64,000 nt of DNA from Flavobacterium cutihirudinis (GTDB lineage Bacteria > Bacteroidota > Bacteroidia > Flavobacteriales > Flavobacteriaceae). This document shows, piece after piece, positions 34,431 to 42,123 of this stretch. The notes under the pieces are model-generated. The model did no database searches and was not told where the DNA came from. It saw only the letters and a program-made list of their open reading frames with translations. Location of the stretch: NCBI RefSeq assembly GCF_003385895.1, contig NZ_QRDQ01000008.1, positions 926,354 through 990,353 on the forward strand, written 5' to 3'. Position 1 is the first letter of the stretch, and each line of letters opens with the position of its first letter. The translations under genes were made by a program, and so were the position numbers.

Positions 34431-37412
34431 ATGAAAACAATTTACAAAAAGTTGTTATTTTTATTCCTATTGTTGCCATTTACTGTGTTAGCTCAAAGCA
34501 CATTAAGTGGGACTGTTGTTGATAAAGCAACAGGACAGCCAATACCAGGAGTAAACGTAAATGTTCAAGGTGCTCCGGGTGGGACATCAACAGGATTTGA
34601 TGGTAATTACCAATTATCTAATGTAAAAAACGGTAACAAGATTTCTGTTTCTTTTATTGGATACGTAACCCAAATCCTTGATTATAATGGACAAAAAACA
34701 ATAAATGTTTCTTTAGAAGAAGATACAAATCAGCTTAAAGAAGTTGTAGTACAAGTAGGTTACGGTACTGTTAAGAAGAAAGACGCAACAGGATCTGTTT
34801 CTCAAATTTCTGCTAAAGAATTTAATAAAGGAATTAACGTAACTCCAGAAACTTTAATCAGCGGACGTATTGCCGGTGTTAATGTTGTTGGAGGAGGAGC
34901 TCCTGGAGCAAAAGCTGATATTAGAATTCGTGGAGGATCTTCATTAAGTGCTTCAAATGAACCATTAATTGTTATTGATGGACTTCCTATGAGTAATGCG
35001 GTTCCAAGTGGTTCTACAAGTATTTTGTCTACAATCGATCCTAATGATATCGAGTCGTTTACTGTTTTGAAAGATGCATCTGCAGCAGCAATTTACGGTT
35101 CTCGTGCTGCAAATGGTGTAATTGTAATTACAACTAAAAAAGGAACAAAAGGTGGCGTGAAAGTTAACTTTAGTTCTCAGGTTGGTATCAATACAGTTGC
35201 TAATACAGTAGACGTTTTAAATGCAGATCAATATCGTGCTCTTGTAAATGAAAAAGGTACCGCAGCTCAAAAAGCTTTATTAGGTACAGCAAATACAAAT
35301 TGGCAAGATGAAATTTTTCATACTGCTTTAACAACCAACAATAATATATCTGTAAGCGGTGCTTTATTCAAAAAATTACCGGTACGTTTATCTGTTGGAA
35401 ATGTAGATAATCCTGGGATCTTAAGAAATACTTCTTTTGAAAGAACTACGACATCGTTATCGTTAAACCCGGTTTTGTTTGATAACCACTTGAAAATTGA
35501 CATTACAGGAAATTTATCTTTTGGAAAAAACCAATTCCAAAACGAAGGTGCGGTTGTAAGTTCTGCTATTACATTTGATCCAACACAATCAGTTTATGAT
35601 GCAGGTTCTCGATATGGTGGTTACTTCGAATGGTTGGAAGGAAATGGTAATGTACCATTATTGCCAGCAAGAAACCCTGTTGCGAGATTAAATCAGGAAG
35701 ACAGAAGAGCAACTTCTACAAGAAAATGGGGTAATATTAGATTAGATTATAAATTTCACTTTTTTGAAGATTTAAGAATCGTTGCTGAGGCAGGTATCGA
35801 TAAATTTGATAGTGATGGTTATAATGCAATTAGTACTGAAAGTATTTTAGGATACCAGCCTAATCCTTTTGATAAAGGTAACTGGGTAAATTACGGAGGT
35901 TATACTCATTATACAGACAATCGTCAGAACAAAAACTTAAATACATACTTTAATTATACTAAAGATATTGGTAAGTTTAAAATTGATGCTACTGCAGGTT
36001 ACAACTATCAGTTGTTTCAACGTGAAGGGTTTAACTCGGGAGATGTTAGACAACCAAATCCACCTGCTGACGTTACTACTGATCCGGACATTAACTTACA
36101 ATCTTATTTTGGACGTGTTAATTTAGGATATGACAGTAGATATTTATTAACTGTTAATTACAGAAGAGACGGAACTTCACGTTTCTCTAAAGAAAACAGA
36201 TGGGGTAATTTTGCTGGAGGTGCATTCGCATGGAATTTAGCAGAAGAAGCATTCTTAAAAGATAATTCTACATTATCTAGTTTGAAATTAAGAGTTGGTT
36301 ACGGAACTACAGGACAACAAGATATTCCACCTGCATATGATTTCTTAAGAAGAGTTACATTTGGTACACTTAATACACAATATGTATTTAATGGTGTAGT
36401 ATACAGAGCTGCAAAACCGGAAGGTTATAATGAGGATATTAAATGGGAAGATTTAGCCGAGATGAACTTAGGAGTTGATTTTGGATTCTTTAATGAGAGA
36501 TTAACAGGTACTATTAACTATTTTGATAAAAAATCTAGTGATCTTTTGGCAGATATTCCTGTTCCTGATGGAGCAAATATTCGTAACCAAGGATATAGCA
36601 ATATTGGAAGTGTTAGAACTAAAGGGGTTGAGTTTAGTCTTCAATCAGATATCATTAAAACTGATAAATTAACATGGAATCTTGCTGGTAACGTAACGTA
36701 TATTGATCAAAAAATATCTGATTTAGGAGTTACAGTTCCTGGATTCCAAGGATATATTACAGGAGATGTAATTGCGGGAGGTACAGGTAACCAGGTTCTT
36801 ATTCACTCTGAAGGTTTTGCACCAAATTCATTTTTTGTTTTTGAACAATTGTATGATGCTAACAAAAGACCAATTCAAGGAGCTTATGCAGACAGAAATG
36901 GTGACGGAGCAATTACAGACGCGGATCGTTACAAATTCCATAAGCCAACAGCTGATTATCTTTTCGGATTGTATTCTACTTTGAATTATAAAAAATTCGA
37001 TTTTACAATGAACTGGAGAGCTAGTTTAGGAAATTATATTTTCGACAACGTAAGTTCAGATAAAGGTTATGTACAATCAGGTTTAAGAAGAGATAGTGAT
37101 ATTTCTAATATTACTACAGATTACTACAATACAGGATTTACAACTGAAAGTAACTCAAATGGTACACAACGTAATTATTCTAACTATTTTGTTAAAGATG
37201 CTTCATTTATCAAGTTAGATAATATTGTACTTGGATACACTTTTGATAAAACATTATTAAAAGCAGCTTCATTGAGATTTACTGCAGGAGTTCAAAACGT
37301 ATTGGTATTCACGAAATACGACGGTTTAGATCCAGAGAAGTTCAACGGTATTGACAATAACGTTTATCCAAGAGCCAGAACATTCTTGTTTGGAGTAAAT
37401 GCGAATTTCTAG
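34431..37412 (+). CDS. susC: SusC/RagA family TonB-dependent outer-membrane transporter
   Basis: The 993-aa protein has a signal peptide (LLFLFLLLPFTVLAQS, cleavage near 22). A CarboxypepD_reg-like domain follows (about 23-105: SGTVVDKATGQPIPGVNV). The TonB-box region has VVVQVGYGTVKKKDATGSVS. The plug carries LISGRIAGVNVVGGGAPGAK and IRIRGGSSL. The large beta-barrel ends ...RARTFLFGVNANF with a terminal Phe. It imports maltooligosaccharides with SusD. It is the first gene of susC-susD-susE, with a clear promoter and candidate operator upstream. Confidence 0.95.
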   Translation: MKTIYKKLLFLFLLLPFTVLAQSTLSGTVVDKATGQPIPGVNVNVQGAPGGTSTGFDGNYQLSNVKNGNKISVSFIGYVTQILDYNGQKTINVSLEEDTNQLKEVVVQVGYGTVKKKDATGSVSQISAKEFNKGINVTPETLISGRIAGVNVVGGGAPGAKADIRIRGGSSLSASNEPLIVIDGLPMSNAVPSGSTSILSTIDPNDIESFTVLKDASAAAIYGSRAANGVIVITTKKGTKGGVKVNFSSQVGINTVANTVDVLNADQYRALVNEKGTAAQKALLGTANTNWQDEIFHTALTTNNNISVSGALFKKLPVRLSVGNVDNPGILRNTSFERTTTSLSLNPVLFDNHLKIDITGNLSFGKNQFQNEGAVVSSAITFDPTQSVYDAGSRYGGYFEWLEGNGNVPLLPARNPVARLNQEDRRATSTRKWGNIRLDYKFHFFEDLRIVAEAGIDKFDSDGYNAISTESILGYQPNPFDKGNWVNYGGYTHYTDNRQNKNLNTYFNYTKDIGKFKIDATAGYNYQLFQREGFNSGDVRQPNPPADVTTDPDINLQSYFGRVNLGYDSRYLLTVNYRRDGTSRFSKENRWGNFAGGAFAWNLAEEAFLKDNSTLSSLKLRVGYGTTGQQDIPPAYDFLRRVTFGTLNTQYVFNGVVYRAAKPEGYNEDIKWEDLAEMNLGVDFGFFNERLTGTINYFDKKSSDLLADIPVPDGANIRNQGYSNIGSVRTKGVEFSLQSDIIKTDKLTWNLAGNVTYIDQKISDLGVTVPGFQGYITGDVIAGGTGNQVLIHSEGFAPNSFFVFEQLYDANKRPIQGAYADRNGDGAITDADRYKFHKPTADYLFGLYSTLNYKKFDFTMNWRASLGNYIFDNVSSDKGYVQSGLRRDSDISNITTDYYNTGFTTESNSNGTQRNYSNYFVKDASFIKLDNIVLGYTFDKTLLKAASLRFTAGVQNVLVFTKYDGLDPEKFNGIDNNVYPRARTFLFGVNANF

Positions 37413-37449
37413 TAGTACATTGAAAAACAAAATTTTAAAAATAAACAAA

Positions 37450-39057
37450 ATGAAAATATCATTTAAATATATATCTTATTTTCTCCTATTCATTTTAGGA
37501 TTAAATATGACACTTACGTCTTGTACAGGTGACTTAGACGTGACACCAACGGATGATGATGAGTTTCTTTCTGAAACCTTTTTTCAGGATCCGGCATCGT
37601 ACAAACAAGTAATGGCGAAATTATATGCAGGTTTGTATGTAGGAGGTAATGATGGTGATGGACAAGCTGATATCGCTGGTCTTGGAGGAGATTTTAGTAG
37701 TTATTTACGACTAATGTTTGTTACTCAGGAATTCCCAACAGATGAGGCAATTGTGGCTTGGTCTGATGATGGTTTACCTGCAATAAATGGGCAAAAATGG
37801 AGTCCGAGTAACCAGTTTTTGTACGGAATTTTTTCTAGAGCATTTTATGAAATTAGTGTTGCGAATGAATTTTTAAGACAAACTACAGATGAGAAATTAG
37901 CATCAAGAGGTGTTGACGCTAATTTGAAAGCTGAAGTTACCACTTTAAGAGCTGAAGCACGTTTTTTAAGAGCTTTCTCTTATGTTAACTTGATGGATTT
38001 ATTTGGAAATGTGCCTATCACAACTGAAAATGATCCGGTAGGTTTCTTTTATCCAGAACAAAAAACAAGAGCAGAAGTTTTTGCATTTGTAGAGTCTGAA
38101 TTGAAAGATATTGATAATACTTTGGCGCCTTCAAAAACTAATGAATATGGAAGAGTTGATAAAACTGCTGCTAAATTTTTGCTTGCTCAGATTTATTTAA
38201 ATTCTAAAGTATATACAGGAACAGAAAGATTTAATGAAGCTGCTGTTGTATGTAATGACATTATTACTGCTTCAGGATATACATTTGCAGAGGTTCCATA
38301 CCGTTATTTGTTTTCTGCAGATAACAACAGAAACGGAGCACAAAGTGAAGTTATTTTCCCAATTGTTGGCGATGGAAATGCAATTAGAGCAATCGGTGGA
38401 GGTATGAGTTTTATTTTGCACGCATCTATTGGAGGAAAAATGGCAGGAGCAGATCAAGGAATGGACGGTGGTTGGTCAGGTATCAGAGTAAGACCAGAAT
38501 TTGTTCAGTTATTTCCTGATGTAAATGCAGTTTCTGATAAAAGAGGTACTTTCTTTACAGATGGACAAACTTTAGATATCGCTGATTATGGAGTATTTAC
38601 TAATGGTTATGCAGTTAGAAAGTTTACAAACATAAATTCTGATGGCTCTGCTGCACAACGAGCTGATATGCCAGACACAGATTTCCCAATGTACAGATTG
38701 TCAGATGTATATTTAATGTATGCTGAGGCAACTCTAAGAGGAGCTTCTTCAGGTGATGCAGCAAAAGCTTTAGGTTATGTAAATAAAATTAGAGCTAGAG
38801 CTGGAGCAGGTATTATTACAAGTTCTGAATTAACATTAGATTTTCTTTTAGATGAAAGAGCAAGAGAATTGTTTTGGGAATGTCACAGAAGAACAGATTT
38901 GATTCGTTTTGGAAAATTCTCAGGATCTTCTAAAGTATGGCAATGGAAAGGTGGCGTTAAAAATGGTAGCGGTACAGAATCTTTCAGAGATTTGATGCCT
39001 ATCCCGTCACGTACTATTCAAGCAAACCCAACTTTAAAACAAAACCCAGGATACTAA
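37450..39057 (+). CDS. susD: SusD/RagB family starch-binding outer-membrane lipoprotein
   Basis: Read from ATG 37450, the product is 535 aa; the frame is open to 37399, but only this start gives the lipoprotein signal MKISFKYISYFLLFILGLNM ending at TSC. SusD-type TPR-like helices are seen (LRAEARFLRAFSYVNLMDLF, DNTLAPSKTNEYGRVDKTAA). The C-terminal signature is DFLLDERARELFWECHRRTD then LIRFGKF, ending NPTLKQNPGY. It forms the lid of the SusC pore and binds alpha-glucan at the surface. It lies 37 bp after susC. Confidence 0.95.
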   Translation: MKISFKYISYFLLFILGLNMTLTSCTGDLDVTPTDDDEFLSETFFQDPASYKQVMAKLYAGLYVGGNDGDGQADIAGLGGDFSSYLRLMFVTQEFPTDEAIVAWSDDGLPAINGQKWSPSNQFLYGIFSRAFYEISVANEFLRQTTDEKLASRGVDANLKAEVTTLRAEARFLRAFSYVNLMDLFGNVPITTENDPVGFFYPEQKTRAEVFAFVESELKDIDNTLAPSKTNEYGRVDKTAAKFLLAQIYLNSKVYTGTERFNEAAVVCNDIITASGYTFAEVPYRYLFSADNNRNGAQSEVIFPIVGDGNAIRAIGGGMSFILHASIGGKMAGADQGMDGGWSGIRVRPEFVQLFPDVNAVSDKRGTFFTDGQTLDIADYGVFTNGYAVRKFTNINSDGSAAQRADMPDTDFPMYRLSDVYLMYAEATLRGASSGDAAKALGYVNKIRARAGAGIITSSELTLDFLLDERARELFWECHRRTDLIRFGKFSGSSKVWQWKGGVKNGSGTESFRDLMPIPSRTIQANPTLKQNPGY

Positions 39058-39081
39058 CTAACCATATAAAAAATAAATAAA

Positions 39082-39897
39082 ATGAAAAACATATATAAAA
39101 TTTTAATCGCATTCATTGGTGTTTTAGCAGTGTCATGTAATGCTGATGATGTAGAAGATAGACCAGTAATTGAGCCTGTTACAGCTCCGGTATTACTTAG
39201 CCCTCAAAGTGACTTTAACATTGTTCTTACAAAAGAAAATGAGAAAGAGGTTGCAACAACTGTAATTTGGGATGATGCAAAATATGATGGAACGCAGACA
39301 GTTGTAAATTATACAATTGAAATTGCAAAAGCAGGTACTGAATTTGCTGCTCCTTTTGCAGTAACTACAACTACATCTCGTTACAGAGCTTTGACAGTTG
39401 CTGAGTTAAATGCAGCTTTAATTAATGCCGGTTTTCCTTCAAAAGAAGAAAGTAGTGTTGATATTCGTATCAAATCTACAGTTGGAACAGGGGCTGAATC
39501 ACAATTTTCTAATTTCTATACTATTAAAGCAACTCCTTATCATACTCCATTAGCAACTTCACACTGGTTAGTGGGTGCTGCTACTCCAGGAGGATGGACT
39601 TGGGATGGTGATGCAGAAACTGAATTCCCATTAGTTGTTGGGAAAACAGATGTTTACCAAGTAACTATTGTTCTTAAAAGCGGAGAAGCATTTAGAGAAT
39701 TCTTAGGAAACAACTTTACAAGTAATGGTAACTGGGATGCAAGTCATAATTATACTTTCTATTCATCAAACGGTTATACTATCGATGATGAATTAGTAAA
39801 TGCTGGTGATGGTGATAGTAACTTTAAGTATACTGGACCAACAGGACCAAGAGTTTTAACAATTGACAATGGTGCTAAAAAGATCACATTAGATTAA
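39082..39897 (+). CDS. susE: SusE/SusF-like starch-binding outer-membrane lipoprotein
   Basis: The 271-aa protein has the lipoprotein signal KILIAFIGVLAVSC (Cys18). A SusE N-terminal Ig-like domain follows (about 28-150: APVLLSPQSDFNIVLTKENE). One C-terminal SusE/F-type carbohydrate-binding domain is present (about 150-271: HWLVGAATPGGWTWDGDAET, EFPLVVGKTDVYQVTI). It is shorter than the B. thetaiotaomicron SusE/SusF proteins, which have more binding modules. It would hold starch at the cell surface. It is the last gene of susCDE, followed by a strong terminator. Confidence 0.88.
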   Translation: MKNIYKILIAFIGVLAVSCNADDVEDRPVIEPVTAPVLLSPQSDFNIVLTKENEKEVATTVIWDDAKYDGTQTVVNYTIEIAKAGTEFAAPFAVTTTTSRYRALTVAELNAALINAGFPSKEESSVDIRIKSTVGTGAESQFSNFYTIKATPYHTPLATSHWLVGAATPGGWTWDGDAETEFPLVVGKTDVYQVTIVLKSGEAFREFLGNNFTSNGNWDASHNYTFYSSNGYTIDDELVNAGDGDSNFKYTGPTGPRVLTIDNGAKKITLD

Positions 39898-39919
39898 TTT
39901 TTAGTAGTAAATAATTCGA

Positions 39920-39948
39920 AAGGGCTGTCGTAAGACAGCCCTTTTTTT
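39920..39948 (+). terminator. Intrinsic terminator of the susCDE operon
   Basis: AAGGGCTGTC and GACAGCCCTT pair around a short GTAA-type loop, followed by TTTTTTAT. The same stem sequence is used after the secreted amylase at 51767-51802. Confidence 0.9.
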
Positions 39949-40078
39949 ATGCAAAATTTTAAACTGCACCGATAAGCTATAAATAATTAAGCTAATTGTT
40001 TATTCTGTATTATTAATGTATTTATTTTTTAAACTGTTAATTTTTTAACCAATTTTTTATTGTAATTATTATTTATTA

Positions 40079-40098
40079 ACACTATAACGTTATAGTGT
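40079..40098. promoter_or_regulatory. Perfect 20-bp palindrome, candidate operator of the peptide cluster
   Basis: ACACTATAACGTTATAGTGT is an uninterrupted palindrome with an AACGTT centre. It matches the operator-like box at 48683 at 15 of the first 20 positions (ACACTA-n-AACGTT shared) and is somewhat less like the one at 34296. It lies 265 bp before the first precursor gene. Confidence 0.5.
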
Positions 40099-40159
40099 GT
40101 TCTGAAGAAAAACCACTGTTAAACGGTAAGATATTTTTTATATTTTTAAGAAGTCAATA

Positions 40160-40190
40160 GCATTTTTACTGCTAAAAAATGCCTAGTTTT
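40160..40190 (+). terminator. Hairpin with T-run upstream of the precursors
   Basis: GCATTTTT (40160-40167) and AAAAATGC (40175-40182) pair around a 7-nt loop, followed after CTAG by a run of T. It may be a second terminator for susCDE read-through or an attenuator in the peptide-cluster leader. Confidence 0.45.
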
Positions 40191-40250
40191 TTTATTTATT
40201 TATCTGATTAGTTTGTAGTTGCAAATGCAAATCAAAAGATTTTTAAATAC

Positions 40251-40264
40251 AGGTTGCGCAACCT
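40251..40264. promoter_or_regulatory. 14-bp perfect palindrome
   Basis: AGGTTGCGCAACCT is a perfect palindrome about 100 bp before the first precursor. It could be a protein-binding site, and nothing else in the window matches it. Confidence 0.3.
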
Positions 40265-40309
40265 AAGACCGAACCTGAAATTGATGTCACTAAAAGATGA
40301 TTTTAAAAA

Positions 40310-40341
40310 CAAAAAGCGGAAGCCGAAAAGCTTATGAGTAG
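40310..40341 (+). repeat. Conserved 32-bp element before precursor 1
   Basis: The sequence AAAAAGCGGAAGCCGAAAAG followed by CTTATGAGTAG recurs before the second precursor with two differences in 32. It ends 21 bp before the ATG. Confidence 0.75.
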
Positions 40342-40362
40342 GCTGGTTTAACTTATCAAACA

Positions 40363-40563
40363 ATGAAAAAAATTAGTTTGAAGAATATCTTCGAAGGAAT
40401 GAAAAGAGAAGAAATGCGCATGATACAAGGTGGCTGCGGATGCGGAGCGGGTCTTGGCCATTCTTGTATTCCAAATAGTCCAGTCTTTAATTGTGCTGCA
40501 CCACTAAAATGTATTCCTAAACCATTATTTCCAGGAGATACATTTACAGCTGTTTGTTCCTAA
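40363..40563 (+). CDS. Double-glycine-leader Cys-rich peptide precursor 1
   Basis: The 66-aa precursor has the 24-residue leader MKKISLKNIFEGMKREEMRM ending IQGG, the form recognised by C39-peptidase ABC exporters such as the one encoded 4.7 kb downstream. The predicted 42-residue core is CGCGAGLGHSCIPNSP..., with cysteines at core positions 1, 3, 11, 20, 26 and 41. It is rich in Pro and Gly (CIPKPLFPGD), and Ser/Thr are available for glycosylation. The final Cys is followed by a single Ser. This is a ribosomally made peptide of the broad Bacteroidetes GG-leader group. Its activity (antimicrobial, signal or other) is unknown. Confidence 0.82.
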   Translation: MKKISLKNIFEGMKREEMRMIQGGCGCGAGLGHSCIPNSPVFNCAAPLKCIPKPLFPGDTFTAVCS

Positions 40564-40597
40564 GTTATTAATTTAAATTAAAAATCTGTTAAACAAC

Positions 40598-40629
40598 CAA
40601 AAAGCGGAAGTCGAAAAGCTAATGAGTAG
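40598..40629 (+). repeat. Conserved 32-bp element before precursor 2
   Basis: This matches 40310-40341 with a C/T and a T/A change. It lies 28 bp before the second precursor ATG, in the 94-bp spacer between the two precursor genes. Confidence 0.75.
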
Positions 40630-40657
40630 ACATACTAAAATTTAAAAATTTATTACA

Positions 40658-40858
40658 ATGAAAAAGATTAGTTTAAAAAATATTACTGAAGGATTAAAAA
40701 GAGACGAAATGAGAATGATTCAGGGAGGTTCAGGATGCGGATCGCCGGCAGGAAGTTTTTGTTATTTGAACCACGGAATATTTAATTGCGCACCAGCTTT
40801 AAAATGTGTTCCTAAACCACAATATCCAGGTGATCCTTACACTGGAATCTGCTACTAG
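40658..40858 (+). CDS. Double-glycine-leader Cys-rich peptide precursor 2
   Basis: This 66-aa paralogue of precursor 1 has the same leader length and motif (MKKISLKNITEGLKRDEMRM then IQGG). The 42-residue core starts SGCGSPAGSFCYLNHG, with cysteines at 3, 11, 20, 26 and 41: the first Cys of precursor 1 is Ser here. The block NCAPALKCVPKPQYPGDPYT is strongly conserved with precursor 1. Identical leader and core lengths with diverged loops indicate tandem duplication under selection. Two peptides may act as a pair or as variants. A strong terminator follows. Confidence 0.82.
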   Translation: MKKISLKNITEGLKRDEMRMIQGGSGCGSPAGSFCYLNHGIFNCAPALKCVPKPQYPGDPYTGICY

Positions 40859-40896
40859 GCTTAATCTAAAGCTTAATTGAGTTAGAGTTTTATTAA

Positions 40897-40938
40897 AGAC
40901 TATACTATAAAATAACATTATAGTATAGTCTGTTTTTT
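40897..40938 (+). terminator. Strong intrinsic terminator between precursors and machinery genes
   Basis: AGACTATACTATAA (40897-40910) and TTATAGTATAGTCT (40918-40931) form a perfect 14-bp stem with a 7-nt loop, followed by GTTTTTT. It lies 38 bp after precursor 2 and 11 bp before the next gene, so most transcripts should carry the precursors alone. Confidence 0.92.
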
Positions 40939-40948
40939 AATCGATGAA

Positions 40949-42118
40949 ATGAATAAAATAGTTCTGTTAAATTGTTATTTAGGAAAACTGCCTTGGTATT
41001 TTGATTTTTTTCTAAAATCCTGTGCGACCAATCCAAGTGTTGATTTTATTATTTTTTCTAATGATGAAAAAGTAAGAGAGATTCCGAAAAATGTAAAAAT
41101 GATAAAATTTTCGTTGGAAAAGTTTAATCAGTTGGCTTCAGAGAAACTTAATCTCGATATAAAGATTACCAATGCATATAAAATTTGTGATTTTAAACCT
41201 GCCTTCGGAGTTATTTTTCAAAGCGAAATCGAAAACTATGATTTTTGGGGTGTCTGCGATATAGATCTGGTTTTCGGTAGAATTAGAGAATTCATGACCG
41301 AAGAGTTATTGAACGAATTTGATGTGATTTCGGTAAAAGACTCTTTTCCGTCCGGTTATTTTTTGCTTTTTAGAAATAATGATACAATCAATCAGCTTTT
41401 TAAAAAAAGCAAAGACTACGAATTCATCTTTACATCCAACGAGAATTATTGCTTTGACGAATGTGGCGGAGCCTATGACGAAGTAATTTCAGGAATAAAT
41501 ATTCTCGATGTGCCAACAAAAACGGAAAGTATTCATCATGTTTTGGTTCGGGAACAAAATACTATCAGAGTACATTTTGATTTGTTTATTATCGAAGGTA
41601 CACCGGGAAATATAAAATGGGACGATGGAATTTTAAGTTACAAAAACGAATATGAAGTGCTGCTTTATCATTTTAGCAGTTATAAGAATAATGTTTTTTC
41701 GAAAACGAAAAATTGGCAAAAAATACCCCGGTCTTATTTTATAGATAAATACAATATTAGAAAATATACCAATTGGGGACTCAGTGCTAAATGGACAGAT
41801 ACAATCAATCCAAATCTCAAAAAGAAGCTTTTTGAAATTGATATGTTCTGGTCAAAATTTTTGAGTTCAGGATGGATTCAAAATTTAGATAAAGGTCAGT
41901 ATTCCTATATGAACAGGTTTATTTTTATTGATGCAAATAGAAATGAACAATGTTATCTGAGATATGAAAATTCTGAAAATCAGTTTGAGTTAATAAAAAT
42001 GATGTTTCATAAGAGATATTTTTTTAATCGGATCACCAAACAATATTATAAAAACGAAAAAAACGGTTTCTCTGAGGTATTGCCTGATGGGAATTTAATT
42101 AAATACTCCAAATCATAA
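40949..42118 (+). CDS. DUF6625-like putative glycosyltransferase
   Basis: The 389-aa soluble protein starts KIVLLNCYLGKLPWYFDFFL. It has a GT-A-like N-terminal half with NAYKICDFKPAFGVIF (residues about 75-90) and the DxD-type metal motif CDIDLVFGRI (D104, D106), then DVISVKDSFPSGYFLLFRNN. The pattern fits the DUF6625 family of glycosyltransferase-like proteins; no activity is proven. It is the first gene after the internal terminator and only 5 bp from the next gene. In this setting, sugar transfer to the precursor cores is the leading hypothesis. An alternative is a sugar-modifying enzyme for a surface glycan. Confidence 0.7.
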   Translation: MNKIVLLNCYLGKLPWYFDFFLKSCATNPSVDFIIFSNDEKVREIPKNVKMIKFSLEKFNQLASEKLNLDIKITNAYKICDFKPAFGVIFQSEIENYDFWGVCDIDLVFGRIREFMTEELLNEFDVISVKDSFPSGYFLLFRNNDTINQLFKKSKDYEFIFTSNENYCFDECGGAYDEVISGINILDVPTKTESIHHVLVREQNTIRVHFDLFIIEGTPGNIKWDDGILSYKNEYEVLLYHFSSYKNNVFSKTKNWQKIPRSYFIDKYNIRKYTNWGLSAKWTDTINPNLKKKLFEIDMFWSKFLSSGWIQNLDKGQYSYMNRFIFIDANRNEQCYLRYENSENQFELIKMMFHKRYFFNRITKQYYKNEKNGFSEVLPDGNLIKYSKS

Positions 42119-42123
42119 ATTCA

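Larger units (their letters stand above)
39898..40362. other. 465-bp regulatory spacer between susE and the peptide cluster
   Basis: No gene is seen. From left to right it holds the susE terminator, a 20-bp perfect palindrome (40079-40098), a hairpin with T-run (40160-40190), a 14-bp palindrome (40251-40264) and a 32-bp element repeated before the second precursor (40310-40341). No clean TTG-N-TAnnTTTG promoter was found, though transcription of the precursors must start here. Confidence 0.7.

Noticed and set aside
40334..40645. Short leader frames beginning ATGAGTAG (MSR...) in each 32-bp element, encoding 5 and 7 residues.
   Set aside because: The frames differ after three codons and lack supporting codon conservation; the shared part is better explained by the repeated element itself.
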